A stretch of 64,000 nt of DNA from assembly GCA_018240065.1 (NCBI GenBank), contig JAFEGH010000007.1, positions 248,001-312,000 of the forward strand, in the 5' to 3' direction. Position 1 is the stretch's first letter. Each line of letters opens with the position of its first letter. The DNA comes from Verrucomicrobiota bacterium. GTDB lineage: Bacteria > Chlamydiota > Chlamydiia > Chlamydiales > Rhabdochlamydiaceae. The position numbers and the translations under genes are program-made. The notes below the pieces were generated by a model. That model was not told where the DNA came from. It ran no database searches and saw only the letters and a list, made by a program, of their open reading frames with translations. Shown here in pieces: positions 55,658 through 64,000 of the stretch.

Positions 55658-56566
55658 ATGTGTAGCCTATTCTTAAACATGTTCAACAAGAAGTGGCTGA
55701 TGGGAGCTTTTCTTAGTTGTGTGGCCGTCTTTGCCTGTGCCGAAGAAATGGCGCAAAGCGAAGGATTGCCTCTCTTTTACTGGAACGAAAAATGGCGGGG
55801 CAGGACATTTGTCAATTTCGGCGATTATATTTCACTGAAACTGGTGGAAAGGATTGTCGGCGGACCTGTCAGGGCTTACGTCAAAGGGCAAAAAAACATC
55901 GAAAAAAAACTGCTCGCCAGCGGATCGATCTTCTCGTTTGCTATCGACCATGATGTCGTCTGGGGCTCCGGGATTAACGGCAAGCTTTTAAAAAAGAAGG
56001 ACTATAAGTTCAAAACACTTGACATCCGAAGCGTCAGAGGCCCCTTGTCGCGCGCCTTTCTGAAAGAGCACTTTGATATCGATTGCCCCGAGATCTACGG
56101 CGACCCTGCGCTTTTAGTGCCCTACTTTTTTCCGGAATTCAAAAGAAAAGAAAACCCGACTTACGATTATCTCATCATCCCCCATTTTTCCGAGGAGGAT
56201 TTATTCCTTAAAAATGAATGGGACAATGTCGTTTATTCCACTGATCCCTGGAACGAGATCATCGAAAAAATCCTGGACAGCAGGTTTGTGGTCTCCTGCT
56301 CTCTTCATGGCATCATCATCGCTGAAGCATACGGCATTCCCGCACGCTTATTGAGAGTGACTGACAACGAGCCTCTTTATAAATACCAAGACTATTACTT
56401 AGGTACAGGCCGCCCCCATTTCCGCTTTGCTACAACCATTAATGAGGCCTTGGAAATGGGAGGAGAGTCTCCTTTCGTGTGCGACCTGGAAAAAGTGTAC
56501 AATGCATTTCCTTTCGAGTACTGGCCAAATTCCAACTTCCCCAATCATCAACTACAACAGAACTGA
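55658..56566 (+). CDS. Exported polysaccharide pyruvyltransferase-like protein
   Basis: A 302-residue protein of the polysaccharide pyruvyltransferase fold (CsaB/WcaK type). Visible are NFGDYISLKLVERI (about 51-64), SGSIFSFA and VVWGSGING, RSVRGPLSRAFL, YGDPALLVPYFF and the C-terminal VSCSLHGIIIAEAYGIPARLL. Such enzymes add ketal-linked pyruvate from phosphoenolpyruvate to sugars. The N-terminus (KKWLMGAFLSCVAVFACA) is a likely signal peptide, which is odd because donors are cytosolic. Two starts, 55658 and 55679, are possible. It is first of three genes, 5 bases before the GH130-like gene. Confidence 0.78.
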   Translation: MCSLFLNMFNKKWLMGAFLSCVAVFACAEEMAQSEGLPLFYWNEKWRGRTFVNFGDYISLKLVERIVGGPVRAYVKGQKNIEKKLLASGSIFSFAIDHDVVWGSGINGKLLKKKDYKFKTLDIRSVRGPLSRAFLKEHFDIDCPEIYGDPALLVPYFFPEFKRKENPTYDYLIIPHFSEEDLFLKNEWDNVVYSTDPWNEIIEKILDSRFVVSCSLHGIIIAEAYGIPARLLRVTDNEPLYKYQDYYLGTGRPHFRFATTINEALEMGGESPFVCDLEKVYNAFPFEYWPNSNFPNHQLQQN

Positions 56567-56571
56567 TAACC

Positions 56572-57690
56572 ATGAAACCACACCACCTTCTCTTACTGTT
56601 GCTTGGGACGATTCCTAGTCATGCCGCGTTTCAGAAAAATCAAACCGAAGCACAGCCCGATTTTGCAGACTACCACTTCATCGACGTTCCTGTTGAAGAT
56701 ACGCCTCCCCCGCCTTTAATGGTCGACTTCGACAAGATGGCGCAAGACTTCATTCTTGAGACTAAACGGATCGAGATTCCCGGCCATCCTTGCGCTTTCA
56801 ATCCTTCGATCATCCGTTGGAAAGGATCCCTGCTCATGAGCTTCCGCTCCTACGACCCCAAAACACACTCGACAAATCCGATGGGCCTGATCTGGCTGGA
56901 TGAGAATTTTAATCCGATCGGCACGCCTCAAATTTTCGAGCTCCCCTTTAAAAATCCTGTCTTGGTGTCAAAGCAGCAGGATCCCCGATTGATTACAGTG
57001 GGAGAGCGCCTGTTCCTCGTTTATAACAACATCAAAGAAGACGTCACACATCGTGAAATGCGCAGGATGTTCATCGTCGAGTTGTTTCATGAAGCAGAGA
57101 CTTTCCGAGCATCCGAACCGGAATGCCTCATGCATTTTGAAGGGGAAAACGAAATGCGCTACGAGAAGAATTGGGTCCCCTTTGAATTTAACGGCGAGCT
57201 ACACCTGGGGTATAGCATTATCCCCCATCGCATCCTGCGTCCGTTGCTCGGAACGAATACCTGTGAGACGGCGTATGAAACAAAAAAACCATTCAAATGG
57301 GATTGGGGAGTGCCCAGAGGCGGAACCCAGGCCTTTGCCGACGGAGATCACTACATCGCCTTCTTCCATTCCTGGACTGATGTGCCGACTGTCCAGTCAG
57401 GAGGGAAAAAAATCTCTCATTACGTCATGGGCGCCTACACGTTTGATTCCAAGCCGCCGTTCTCTCTGATCGCCGTCAGCCCCGAGCCGATCGTAGCCCA
57501 TGATTTTTACCGTCCGCCCTATTATAAAACGTGGAAACCGCTCCGCTGCGTCTTTCCCGCAGGCATCGTCCTGGATGAGGATTTCGTTTGGGTGTCCTAT
57601 GGAAGGCAGGACAATGAGGTATGGATCATCAAAATCGACAAAAAAGGGCTACTCAACAGTTTAGTCCCAGTTTCCTCTGAGCAGATATGA
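56572..57690 (+). CDS. Exported GH130-like beta-propeller protein, copy 1
   Basis: A 372-residue protein with a signal peptide (MKPHHLLLLLLGTIPSHA). The mature part has the five-bladed propeller style of GH130 mannoside phosphorylases and hydrolases: HPCAFNPSIIRWKGSLLMSFR, EKNWVPFEFNGELHLGYSI, VPRGGTQAF and WVSYGRQDNEVWIIKID. The RGGTQ and YGRxDxE stretches are where GH130 enzymes place substrate-binding and catalytic residues. It overlaps the second copy by 4 bases (ATGA). A 5-base gap separates it from the pyruvyltransferase-like gene. Whether it hydrolyses, phosphorolyses or only binds glycans is undetermined. Confidence 0.72.
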   Translation: MKPHHLLLLLLGTIPSHAAFQKNQTEAQPDFADYHFIDVPVEDTPPPPLMVDFDKMAQDFILETKRIEIPGHPCAFNPSIIRWKGSLLMSFRSYDPKTHSTNPMGLIWLDENFNPIGTPQIFELPFKNPVLVSKQQDPRLITVGERLFLVYNNIKEDVTHREMRRMFIVELFHEAETFRASEPECLMHFEGENEMRYEKNWVPFEFNGELHLGYSIIPHRILRPLLGTNTCETAYETKKPFKWDWGVPRGGTQAFADGDHYIAFFHSWTDVPTVQSGGKKISHYVMGAYTFDSKPPFSLIAVSPEPIVAHDFYRPPYYKTWKPLRCVFPAGIVLDEDFVWVSYGRQDNEVWIIKIDKKGLLNSLVPVSSEQI

Positions 57691-58739
57691 AGTTCACTTT
57701 TTGTCTTTTGATTCTGGCGTCGGCCGTCTGCTGCAGAGCTGAGGAAAAAGCTCTTTTGGACCTGGAGGCGATGGCGCAGGACTTCGTTCTCGAAACAAGG
57801 AAGATCGAGGTCCCTGGTCACCCGTTTGCATTCAACCCTGCGATCGTCCGATGGCGCGGACAGCTCCTCATGAGCTTTCGAATCATCCCCGATCGGAAAC
57901 AAAACTTCAATACGGAGCTAGGGATCGTCATCCTCAACGAGGAATTCGAGCCCATCAGCACTCCCCAGCTATTATATTTAAGGGATGAAACGGCCATCGC
58001 GCCCTGTCGAGCCGAGGACATCTGCTTTCTTACCCTGCAAGATCGGCTTTTCATCATCTACGACGACAATGAAGAGAAGAAGATCAGCAAAGGAGGCTTC
58101 CGCATGTACGTCGCGGAGCTTTTCAATGACGGGGACCACTTTGTCGTAGGAGATGTCGAGTGCTTGCGGTTTTATGAAGGAGAATCAAGAGATATCAGGG
58201 AAAAAAGCTGGGTTCCTTTCGATTATCAGGGGAATTTATTGCTCGCCTATAGCCTGCAACCCCATAAGATCTTTTTCCCTAGACTGGATGGATCTGGCAT
58301 TTGCGATACAGTTGCCTCTACCCTCAGCAGGATTCCCTGGAATTACGGTCTCTTGCGCGGAGGAACTCAGGCCACTTTAGAAAATGGCCAGTACCTCTCT
58401 TTTTTCCATTCCTCGAAAGACATGGAGACCGTCCACTCCGGAGGAAATAAGATGTCCCATTATTTCATGGGAGCCTACACGTTTTCTCCAGAACCTCCCT
58501 TTGTCATCACTGCGGCGAGCCCCGAGCCAATCATTGGCAAACACTTCTACAATGGAATCGTCTATAAGCCTTACTGGAAACCGATCCGATGCGTCTTCCC
58601 GCGCGGTTTTATCTCTGACAATAATTTTATCTGGCTAGCTTATGGAAGAGACGACCATGAATGCTGGATCGTCAAGCTCGACAAGAAAGGACTCTTGAAT
58701 AGCCTCGTTCCAGTACAGATTCAAGATGAACGGCCCTGA
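57687..58739 (+). CDS. Exported GH130-like beta-propeller protein, copy 2
   Basis: A 350-residue paralogue of the previous protein, with its own signal peptide (MKFTFCLLILASAVCCRA). Shared blocks include MAQDFVLETRKIEVPGHPFA, KSWVPFDYQGNLLLAYSLQP, LLRGGTQATLENGQYLSFFH, KPIRCVFPRGF and LAYGRDDHECWIVKLDKKGL. The ATG overlaps the stop of copy 1, so translation is coupled. It ends 26 bases from the convergent ABC exporter operon. The two copies are diverged enough to have separate ligands. Confidence 0.72.
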   Translation: MKFTFCLLILASAVCCRAEEKALLDLEAMAQDFVLETRKIEVPGHPFAFNPAIVRWRGQLLMSFRIIPDRKQNFNTELGIVILNEEFEPISTPQLLYLRDETAIAPCRAEDICFLTLQDRLFIIYDDNEEKKISKGGFRMYVAELFNDGDHFVVGDVECLRFYEGESRDIREKSWVPFDYQGNLLLAYSLQPHKIFFPRLDGSGICDTVASTLSRIPWNYGLLRGGTQATLENGQYLSFFHSSKDMETVHSGGNKMSHYFMGAYTFSPEPPFVITAASPEPIIGKHFYNGIVYKPYWKPIRCVFPRGFISDNNFIWLAYGRDDHECWIVKLDKKGLLNSLVPVQIQDERP

Positions 58740-58765
58740 ATCGAATCTTTTCAAGCATGGGTTAA

Positions 58766-59437
58766 TTACACAATGCGCCCGTCTTCCAGGCGGACGATCC
58801 TGTCGGCAAACTTCGTGATGCGCACATCATGCGTGACGACGATCAACGTCTTGCCGTTCTGGCCGATGATGGATCGAAGCAGCTCCATCACCTTGATCCC
58901 TGTGTCATGGTCAAGGTAGCTTGTGGGCTCGTCGCAGACAATAAGATCGGGATCGTGGATCATCGCGCGGGCGATCGCCACCCTCTGCTGCTGCCCGCCC
59001 GAAATGTCCGCAGGAGAGACATCGATTTTTTCCGGGATCCCGACGTCCTTGAGAAGCGTTCGCGCTTTTTCCAGAGCGCTCCTTCGATCTGCCCCGTTGA
59101 GCAAAAGGGGCACTGCGACATTTTCCTCGCAGGAGAGCATGGGAATGAGGTTGAAAGACTGAAAAACGAACCCGATGTGCTTGCCGCGATAATGGGTTTT
59201 ATTCTGATCCGACATATGGTTCAGGTCGAGATTGGAAACGAGGCACTCCCCTTCTGTCTGAGTGAGAATGCCGGCAATGACGGAGATCAACGTGGTCTTA
59301 CCTGAGCCTGAAGGACCCATCATCATCAAGAGCTCTCCTTTCTCCACTTCGAGATCGACTCCGCGCAGCGCCTCGACTTTCGAGGTTCCTTCCCCGTAGA
59401 TCTTCGTGATGTTTTTACAGATGACGGCATTGGGCAT
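58766..59437 (-). CDS. ABC exporter ATP-binding protein (DevA/MacB-like)
   Basis: A 223-residue ATPase subunit. Walker A is GPSGSGKTTLI (about 41-51), the Q loop is in VFQSFNLIPML, the signature is DISGGQQQRVAIARA and Walker B is LIVCDEPTSYLD, with a final HDVR switch His. It powers the permease encoded 5 bases upstream and shares the operon with an HlyD-type adaptor and an outer-membrane factor. LolD, MacB and DevA all share this type; the separate permease and adaptor favour a DevBCA-like exporter. It is the last gene of the operon. Confidence 0.9.
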   Translation of the reverse strand: MPNAVICKNITKIYGEGTSKVEALRGVDLEVEKGELLMMMGPSGSGKTTLISVIAGILTQTEGECLVSNLDLNHMSDQNKTHYRGKHIGFVFQSFNLIPMLSCEENVAVPLLLNGADRRSALEKARTLLKDVGIPEKIDVSPADISGGQQQRVAIARAMIHDPDLIVCDEPTSYLDHDTGIKVMELLRSIIGQNGKTLIVVTHDVRITKFADRIVRLEDGRIV

Positions 59438-59442
59438 AGGGC

Positions 59443-60603
59443 TTAACTCTTGAAGACGATTGCAGGATCCACGCGCATGACCTTAATCAAGCTAAATACG
59501 GCAGCGATCAGGCAGATGATCAGCATCGACAGACCGCTTGCCAGATAAAGATGGAAAGGCAGTGTGAAGGATAGCTCGGTGCCACGGAACAAATAGCCAA
59601 AAATCGCTGCTCCTCCAATCCCTATCCCCCATCCGATGCCGCTCACAAAGAGGGCTTGCAGAAGAATCATTTTGATCAGGATCCGCTTGTCCGCCCCCAT
59701 CGCCTTGAATGTTCCGAAATAGGCGAGATTGTCCATTGTAAAATTCAGAAACGTCTGACCTGCAATGGCAACTCCGATGATGAATCCCAGGACAATGGCG
59801 ACCCCGAAGTTGATCACGATCCCTGTATTTTTCACATAGTACATGATCGTCAGCCATTCAAATCCCCGTTTGGTGTAAGCGGCAAAGCCTGTCTCGGCGC
59901 GGATCCTGGCGCAGAGCTCATGCACATCGATCCCCGGCTTGGACTTGACCAGAATGAAGGAGAGGAGCTTGCGCTGCGCTGGCACGAAGGTAGTCGCACG
60001 ATCATATGTGGTATAGACCACCGGCTGAGACTGAAAGGTTCGGGAAGTCTCGCAAATACCCGCAACATAGGCCCTGTTGTCATTGAGTTCCATCACGTCG
60101 CCGACCTTGAGCGGGATTGATTGCCCGTCATCCCTCCTTTGCGGGGAAGCTAGCTTAGTTTCCGCTCCCACTTTATTGACGAAGACCGCGTCGGGAAAAC
60201 GCAAATCGGTGATCGTTCCCTCCACCATGCGGGGAGGGCCCCCGATCAGGCTAGCGTCATCGATGCCGATAAAGACGCAAGTCTGAAATGTCCCATTGTG
60301 CAGACGCGCCTGGATCAGCCCTTTATACATCGGCACCGCCCAGTCGACGCCGCTGACGCTTCTCACCCGGTAGAGATCGGTATCTTTCAACGGCTTGACG
60401 TCATCGACGAATTGCACCGTCGGGTCCATTACCCAGATATTAGGCTGGGAAGTGTCGGCAATGAAACCGACGGTGCGCTTCATGATCCCCAGAAAAATCG
60501 CCGCCTGCTGCGAGATGATAAAAGAGGAAAAGCTCAATGCGATGATCAGACCGATATACTTGGCCCTGTCTCCAATCAACATTTTTAAGGCGAAGAGGAG
60601 CAT
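59443..60603 (-). CDS. ABC exporter permease (DevC/FtsX-like)
   Basis: A 386-residue inner-membrane permease. One N-terminal helix (about 18-38), a large periplasmic domain (about 45-270) and three C-terminal helices (about 275-300, 325-350, 360-380) give the MacB/FtsX topology. The stretch YFGTFKAMGADKRILIKMIL is the conserved cytoplasmic coupling region. Length and layout are those of cyanobacterial DevC. ATG 60603 is used, overlapping the outer-membrane-factor stop by 19 bases; a TTG at 60609 is also possible. It pairs with the ATPase 5 bases downstream. Confidence 0.87.
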   Translation of the reverse strand: MLLFALKMLIGDRAKYIGLIIALSFSSFIISQQAAIFLGIMKRTVGFIADTSQPNIWVMDPTVQFVDDVKPLKDTDLYRVRSVSGVDWAVPMYKGLIQARLHNGTFQTCVFIGIDDASLIGGPPRMVEGTITDLRFPDAVFVNKVGAETKLASPQRRDDGQSIPLKVGDVMELNDNRAYVAGICETSRTFQSQPVVYTTYDRATTFVPAQRKLLSFILVKSKPGIDVHELCARIRAETGFAAYTKRGFEWLTIMYYVKNTGIVINFGVAIVLGFIIGVAIAGQTFLNFTMDNLAYFGTFKAMGADKRILIKMILLQALFVSGIGWGIGIGGAAIFGYLFRGTELSFTLPFHLYLASGLSMLIICLIAAVFSLIKVMRVDPAIVFKS

Positions 60604-62051
60604 TCCCAATCACCTCCGAGCGCTTTGTAGACGGCGATGAGGTCGCTGGTGTACGCCTGCATGCTGTCGACAAGAGAGTTTTCTGAGTCCAGCACCGTCC
60701 GAAGCGTTAGCAGCACCTGTAGATCTGTCGCCAAACCCGCCTCGAAAAGCTCCTGAGTCAACTCAAAAGAGCGAAAGTCTGCAGCGACTTGGGCGGCGAG
60801 AGCCATTTCCCTTTTCTCTTCTTCAAAGTAGGCGGCCAGGGCCCCTTCCACATCGCGCAGCGAGGAGACGACAGCCTTTTCGTAGGTCAGCAATGCCTGA
60901 CGCTGCACAGACTTGGAGGCGTCGATGAATCCTCGGGTCCTTCCAAAGTCGATCAGGTCCCAATTGATGCTGGGCCCGATGCTCCATGTGCGGCTTAAAG
61001 GCTTGAACCACTTATTGAGCTTGGCTGATTCATAGCCATAGTTATTGCCCGTCAGGGAAACATGAGGAAAAAGATCTGCGACGGCAACGCCGATCCGCTC
61101 CGTCGCGGCGGCAAGCTGCCTTTCCGCCTGTCTCACGTCGGGTCTTCTTCGCAATAGGTCCGAGGGGAGCCCGACAGGTATTTTTCCGCTCCCCGAAGGA
61201 ATGGGACGCGCCTCTTCAAAATCGGCGAGCAGCCCTTCCGGCTGCCTCCCAAGAAGGACGGCCAGAGCATAAACAGTCTGTTTGAGGGCCGCTTCCAAAA
61301 CGGGGAGAGCCGCCGTGTCGCTCTCAAGAGTCGCAATCAGGTTCTCAACCTGGATCTCGCTGTTCAATCCAGCATCGAAAAGCACCTGGGTCAATTTGAG
61401 CAGCTCTTCATCGGCCCAGATCTTCTCTCGGGTGATCTCGATTTTCTGCTGCAGCGCGCAAATGGAGACGTAGTCCCTTGCGACCTCGCTCAAAGCTGTG
61501 ATCAGGACATTTTGCGCAGCATCTTTAGTCGCTTCCCAATCGTATAATGCGGCGCGTTTGCCCCGTCTGAACTTGCCGAACAGATCCAGCTCCCAGATCG
61601 CATCGAACCCCACCTGGAATAAATTCTGCACAGGAGGGCCAAACGTTCCGAATCCGGCCGTCGTCGTCTCAACCCCTGTTCCCACGCCTGTCGTGTCGGT
61701 GGTCGTCGAGCCGAACACACTCTGGCTGTTGCGGGAGCGGATCGCAGCGGCATTGAGATCGATCTCGGGCCACAGCTTCGAACTTTGAATTTTATACTGG
61801 GCCCTGGCCTCGATGATCTGCTCGAGGGCAATCCGGAAATCGAAGTTGGCGTAGTAAGCCTCTTCAATGAGCTCATCCAAAAAAGGGTCGTCAAATTGCT
61901 TCCACCACTGACATAGATCGCTATCCGTGCCGGCAGGCTCCCCCTGCGATTCCACGAACTCAGACGGCATCGCCGTTTCGGGCTTCTTGTAATCAGGGCC
62001 AACCATGCAGCCCGATAGAATGAGGCAAAGTAAATAACGCCTGGCGCTCAT
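60585..62051 (-). CDS. Outer-membrane efflux factor, NodT/OprM type lipoprotein
   Basis: A 488-residue TolC-family outer-membrane protein. The N-terminus has a lipobox (LILSGC, Cys15) followed by MVGPDYKKPE, the signature of NodT/OprM lipoproteins. Two long helical hairpin repeats are visible, with the end of the first repeat at GLNSEIQVENL and of the second at GLATDLQVLLTL, plus RPDVRQAERQLAAATERIGVA. It forms the trimeric exit duct. It overlaps the adaptor gene by 4 bases upstream and the permease start downstream, so the exporter is encoded as one coupled operon. Confidence 0.92.
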   Translation of the reverse strand: MSARRYLLCLILSGCMVGPDYKKPETAMPSEFVESQGEPAGTDSDLCQWWKQFDDPFLDELIEEAYYANFDFRIALEQIIEARAQYKIQSSKLWPEIDLNAAAIRSRNSQSVFGSTTTDTTGVGTGVETTTAGFGTFGPPVQNLFQVGFDAIWELDLFGKFRRGKRAALYDWEATKDAAQNVLITALSEVARDYVSICALQQKIEITREKIWADEELLKLTQVLFDAGLNSEIQVENLIATLESDTAALPVLEAALKQTVYALAVLLGRQPEGLLADFEEARPIPSGSGKIPVGLPSDLLRRRPDVRQAERQLAAATERIGVAVADLFPHVSLTGNNYGYESAKLNKWFKPLSRTWSIGPSINWDLIDFGRTRGFIDASKSVQRQALLTYEKAVVSSLRDVEGALAAYFEEEKREMALAAQVAADFRSFELTQELFEAGLATDLQVLLTLRTVLDSENSLVDSMQAYTSDLIAVYKALGGDWECSSSP

Positions 62052-63031
62052 GGGCCGAACCTCGTCTCTACTTGCGCCGTTTGACTGGGTGCCGGGGCAT
62101 TTGCTTCCGCGACTGCCGGAGATTCGATGAAAACATCAAGAACCTGGCCTGCATAGACGGGCAAATCCGCCTTTTCAAAATTGTAGAGCACCTGCAAAAC
62201 GCGCGTGTCGACCCGCTCCGTCGTCTCGCCGGTGAACGAGGCCTTTGGAATGATGTACGGCTCGATCCTCAAGAACTTCAAGGGAAAATGGATGTTGCTG
62301 TTCCCCCGGACAAAGGCCGTCGCATTGGCCCCTCTGACATAGCGCCAGGCATCGTCCTCATCGATGTCGATCCTCATTTGCAGCGGCTGCACCGTTCCCA
62401 TCAGGATCAGCGTCGCCTGCGTCGAGATATAGGGAACGACGGGAGCGATCTCGCCCAAATGCACATTGACCTGCAAAATCTCGCCATCGACAGGAGCGCG
62501 GATGATTGCGCGCTGGATATCGGTCTCGACCTGCATCACGGCGGCCCTGGCGACTTCGACCTGCGCTTCAGCCTGCTTTAGAGCGTAGTAGGCCGACTCA
62601 TAATCCTGCTGGCTGACAGCACGCTTGTCGGTGAGGCGCTCATAAAAGCTGAATTGTGTCTTTTGGTTTTCCAGGTTGACAATATCAGCTTTTAGCTGAT
62701 TGCGCGATGTCTCCAACTGCGCTTCGAAGGAGCGAAGGTCGAGATGAAATAGAGGATCCCCTTTCTTGACCCTGTCCCCTTCGACGACGTAGAGCTTGGT
62801 GACGATCTCGCTGAAGGGCGATCCGATCGAGATATTCTGGGAAGACGCCTCGACAATCCCAGCACCTGCGATATAATGCGGATAGGGAGATGTCGCAGGA
62901 GGAAAAGGGACCGGCTGAGGCAGTTCTGTTTTTTGGCTCCAGAAGACAACGAGAAGCGCCGCAATCGCGCCGCAGGCTGCAAGCGAGGGCAATAGAATTT
63001 TGCGCAGCATCGAATTAAACCCCATTTCCAT
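62048..63031 (-). CDS. HlyD/MacA-type periplasmic adaptor
   Basis: A 327-residue membrane-fusion protein. One N-terminal membrane anchor (about 10-30) is followed by a lipoyl-like segment (GSPFSEIVTKLYVVEGDRVKKGDPLFHLD), a coiled-coil hairpin (about 110-175) and the second lipoyl half (RAPVDGEILQVNVHLGEIAP), then a beta-barrel domain. It would bridge the inner-membrane permease and the outer-membrane duct. ATG 63031 is used; another in-frame ATG 2 codons on is possible. It is the first gene of the operon; the 163 bases upstream show no clear promoter. Confidence 0.9.
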   Translation of the reverse strand: MEMGFNSMLRKILLPSLAACGAIAALLVVFWSQKTELPQPVPFPPATSPYPHYIAGAGIVEASSQNISIGSPFSEIVTKLYVVEGDRVKKGDPLFHLDLRSFEAQLETSRNQLKADIVNLENQKTQFSFYERLTDKRAVSQQDYESAYYALKQAEAQVEVARAAVMQVETDIQRAIIRAPVDGEILQVNVHLGEIAPVVPYISTQATLILMGTVQPLQMRIDIDEDDAWRYVRGANATAFVRGNSNIHFPLKFLRIEPYIIPKASFTGETTERVDTRVLQVLYNFEKADLPVYAGQVLDVFIESPAVAEANAPAPSQTAQVETRFGP

Positions 63032-63194
63032 CTTATTGTGGATATAGATCTAACTCAATAGAATATCAACTAATTATTTTAACTCGTTGCAGCAGTAAAA
63101 ATTTCGTAAAAGAGCAAACGCAGCAAATCGCTATGAATGGCTTGCGCCTAATTGCAAAAGTTGATGTGCATATTTTTGAAATTAGGCGCGAAGA

Positions 63195-64000
63195 CTAATC
63201 CTGTCTCGCTACTGCCGTGGAACCAGGGCGCGAAGGAGTATCGGGTAACGCTGGACTGTCGGAAGGATCCGACGCATCGGACGCCGGAGGAACTCCAAAA
63301 TCGTAGACTATCTCGCCTTCAGCAGTCAATGTTCCTCCACTTGTGTCCGATGGGGCGCTCCCGCCATCTCCCCCCTCGGCGCTCAAACGGGCAGTGGCGC
63401 GGAGCTGGGTTTTCACAAACTCCTCAAAGCTCATTTCCCGTCTGGTTTTTTTATACTCGCCAACAAATTCCGCAAGTTGAGATCCCGGGAGGGAAAGAAC
63501 TCCATCGCCTTCTAAAGGGTAGGCCCTTTTTTGACCTGATCCATCTTTCAGTTCCACCTGGTGCACTCCAAACACCCGTCTTTTTCCATGAGACTCGATT
63601 TGAAATTCCTTGGGCCTGACAACGACGCGCGCGCTCCCTTCCACCAACATCACCTCGCTGGCCTCTGCATCACTATAGTCCAGTCTTTTTTGCGACGCTC
63701 TAAGCGTTGAATAGTTTCTCTGCAGCACTCTGAACTGTTTTTCCGCGGAACCTGGAGCCAGTGTCTGCTTTTCTCTCTTCGCCAATTTTTTTAACTGTTT
63801 TTGCTTCTCTTCGACGACACCTTCATAGTGGTGATATTTCATCGGGGATTTGACATGCTGGGGACTGGCTACGCCTCCTCCGCTAACCGATGTGACTCTA
63901 AGCGGGGAATCAATCGACGAGGAAGCGCCTTCTCTTGGGGGCGTTCTCAAAAAGGGATGTTGTGCATCGGAAGACGCAGAAGAACCGAAGGGGGCTATAG
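63195..64000 (-). CDS. Ser/Pro-rich protein, N-terminus outside the window
   Basis: The frame is open to the window edge on the minus strand, so the true start lies beyond 64000; a TTG at 63950 is only an internal possibility. The visible 268 codons start IAPFGSSASSDAQHPFLRTP, are Ser/Pro/Gly-rich at both ends, and have a charged helical middle (about 60-115: EEKQKQLKKLAKREKQ) and a small beta-like part (VRPKEFQIESHGKRRVFGVH). The tail is ALPDTPSRPGSTAVARQD. No domain is recognised. Low-complexity flanks around a compact core suggest a secreted or scaffold protein, as inference only. Confidence 0.6.
   Translation of the reverse strand, partial: IAPFGSSASSDAQHPFLRTPPREGASSSIDSPLRVTSVSGGGVASPQHVKSPMKYHHYEGVVEEKQKQLKKLAKREKQTLAPGSAEKQFRVLQRNYSTLRASQKRLDYSDAEASEVMLVEGSARVVVRPKEFQIESHGKRRVFGVHQVELKDGSGQKRAYPLEGDGVLSLPGSQLAEFVGEYKKTRREMSFEEFVKTQLRATARLSAEGGDGGSAPSDTSGGTLTAEGEIVYDFGVPPASDASDPSDSPALPDTPSRPGSTAVARQD

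Overview
The window is chromosomal DNA from a member of the phylum Chlamydiae, most likely an amoeba-associated (environmental) chlamydia rather than a Chlamydia/Chlamydophila pathogen. The first 11 kb is the housekeeping block rpoC-rpoB-rplL-rplJ-rplA-rplK-nusG-secE-tRNA-Trp-tuf-tRNA-Thr-infA, an order I recall from chlamydial genomes. The rest is rich in proteins typical of that phylum: candidate inclusion-membrane proteins, outer-membrane barrels, autotransporters and kinase-like candidate effectors. Base composition looks near-balanced by eye. The genus cannot be fixed from the sequence alone.

Layout. 1-11.3 kb: transcription and translation genes, all on the minus strand, with three-gene-scale regulation visible (a terminator after rplL, then a separate promoter and a structured leader for rpoBC). 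11.3-14.3 kb: sufE and two paralogous Inc-like membrane proteins with near-identical promoters, plus a third small membrane protein. 14.3-18.5 kb: a four-gene minus-strand operon (MYG1-like, HIT, HEAT-repeat, M24 peptidase). 18.5-25 kb: a long inverted repeat, two uncharacterised proteins, a large LOG-fold protein and a coiled-coil protein with two carbohydrate-binding-like modules. 25-31.5 kb: a DUF1207 outer-membrane protein, a small zinc-ribbon-like protein, a beta-lactamase-fold hydrolase, a FUSC-type membrane protein, two tandem MFS transporters and a CAU-decoding tRNA.

31.5-46.1 kb is an accessory region of surface and candidate effector genes: an inverse-autotransporter-like beta-helix protein, three paralogous kinase-fold proteins of actin-fragmin-kinase type, a MOMP-like barrel, a lone two-partner-secretion-type exoprotein and uncharacterised proteins. 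46.2-51 kb carries a thioredoxin-like ferredoxin coupled to an archaeal-type methionine aminopeptidase, small membrane proteins, an exported 2H phosphoesterase and a PolX/PHP DNA polymerase. 51-55.3 kb is a large glycine-rich autotransporter split by a frameshift. 55.7-58.7 kb is a coupled trio of exported glycan proteins (pyruvyltransferase-like and two GH130-like propellers). 58.8-63 kb is a complete DevBCA/MacAB-type export operon with its own outer-membrane factor. A protein truncated by the window edge ends the sequence.

The best candidates for something undescribed are the three-member kinase family with its coupled small partner, the exported pyruvyltransferase/GH130-like trio, the coiled-coil protein ending in tandem glycan-binding-like modules, and the split autotransporter with a possible 23-bp frameshifting insertion. 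All functional calls rest on reading the translations by eye; no database search was run.
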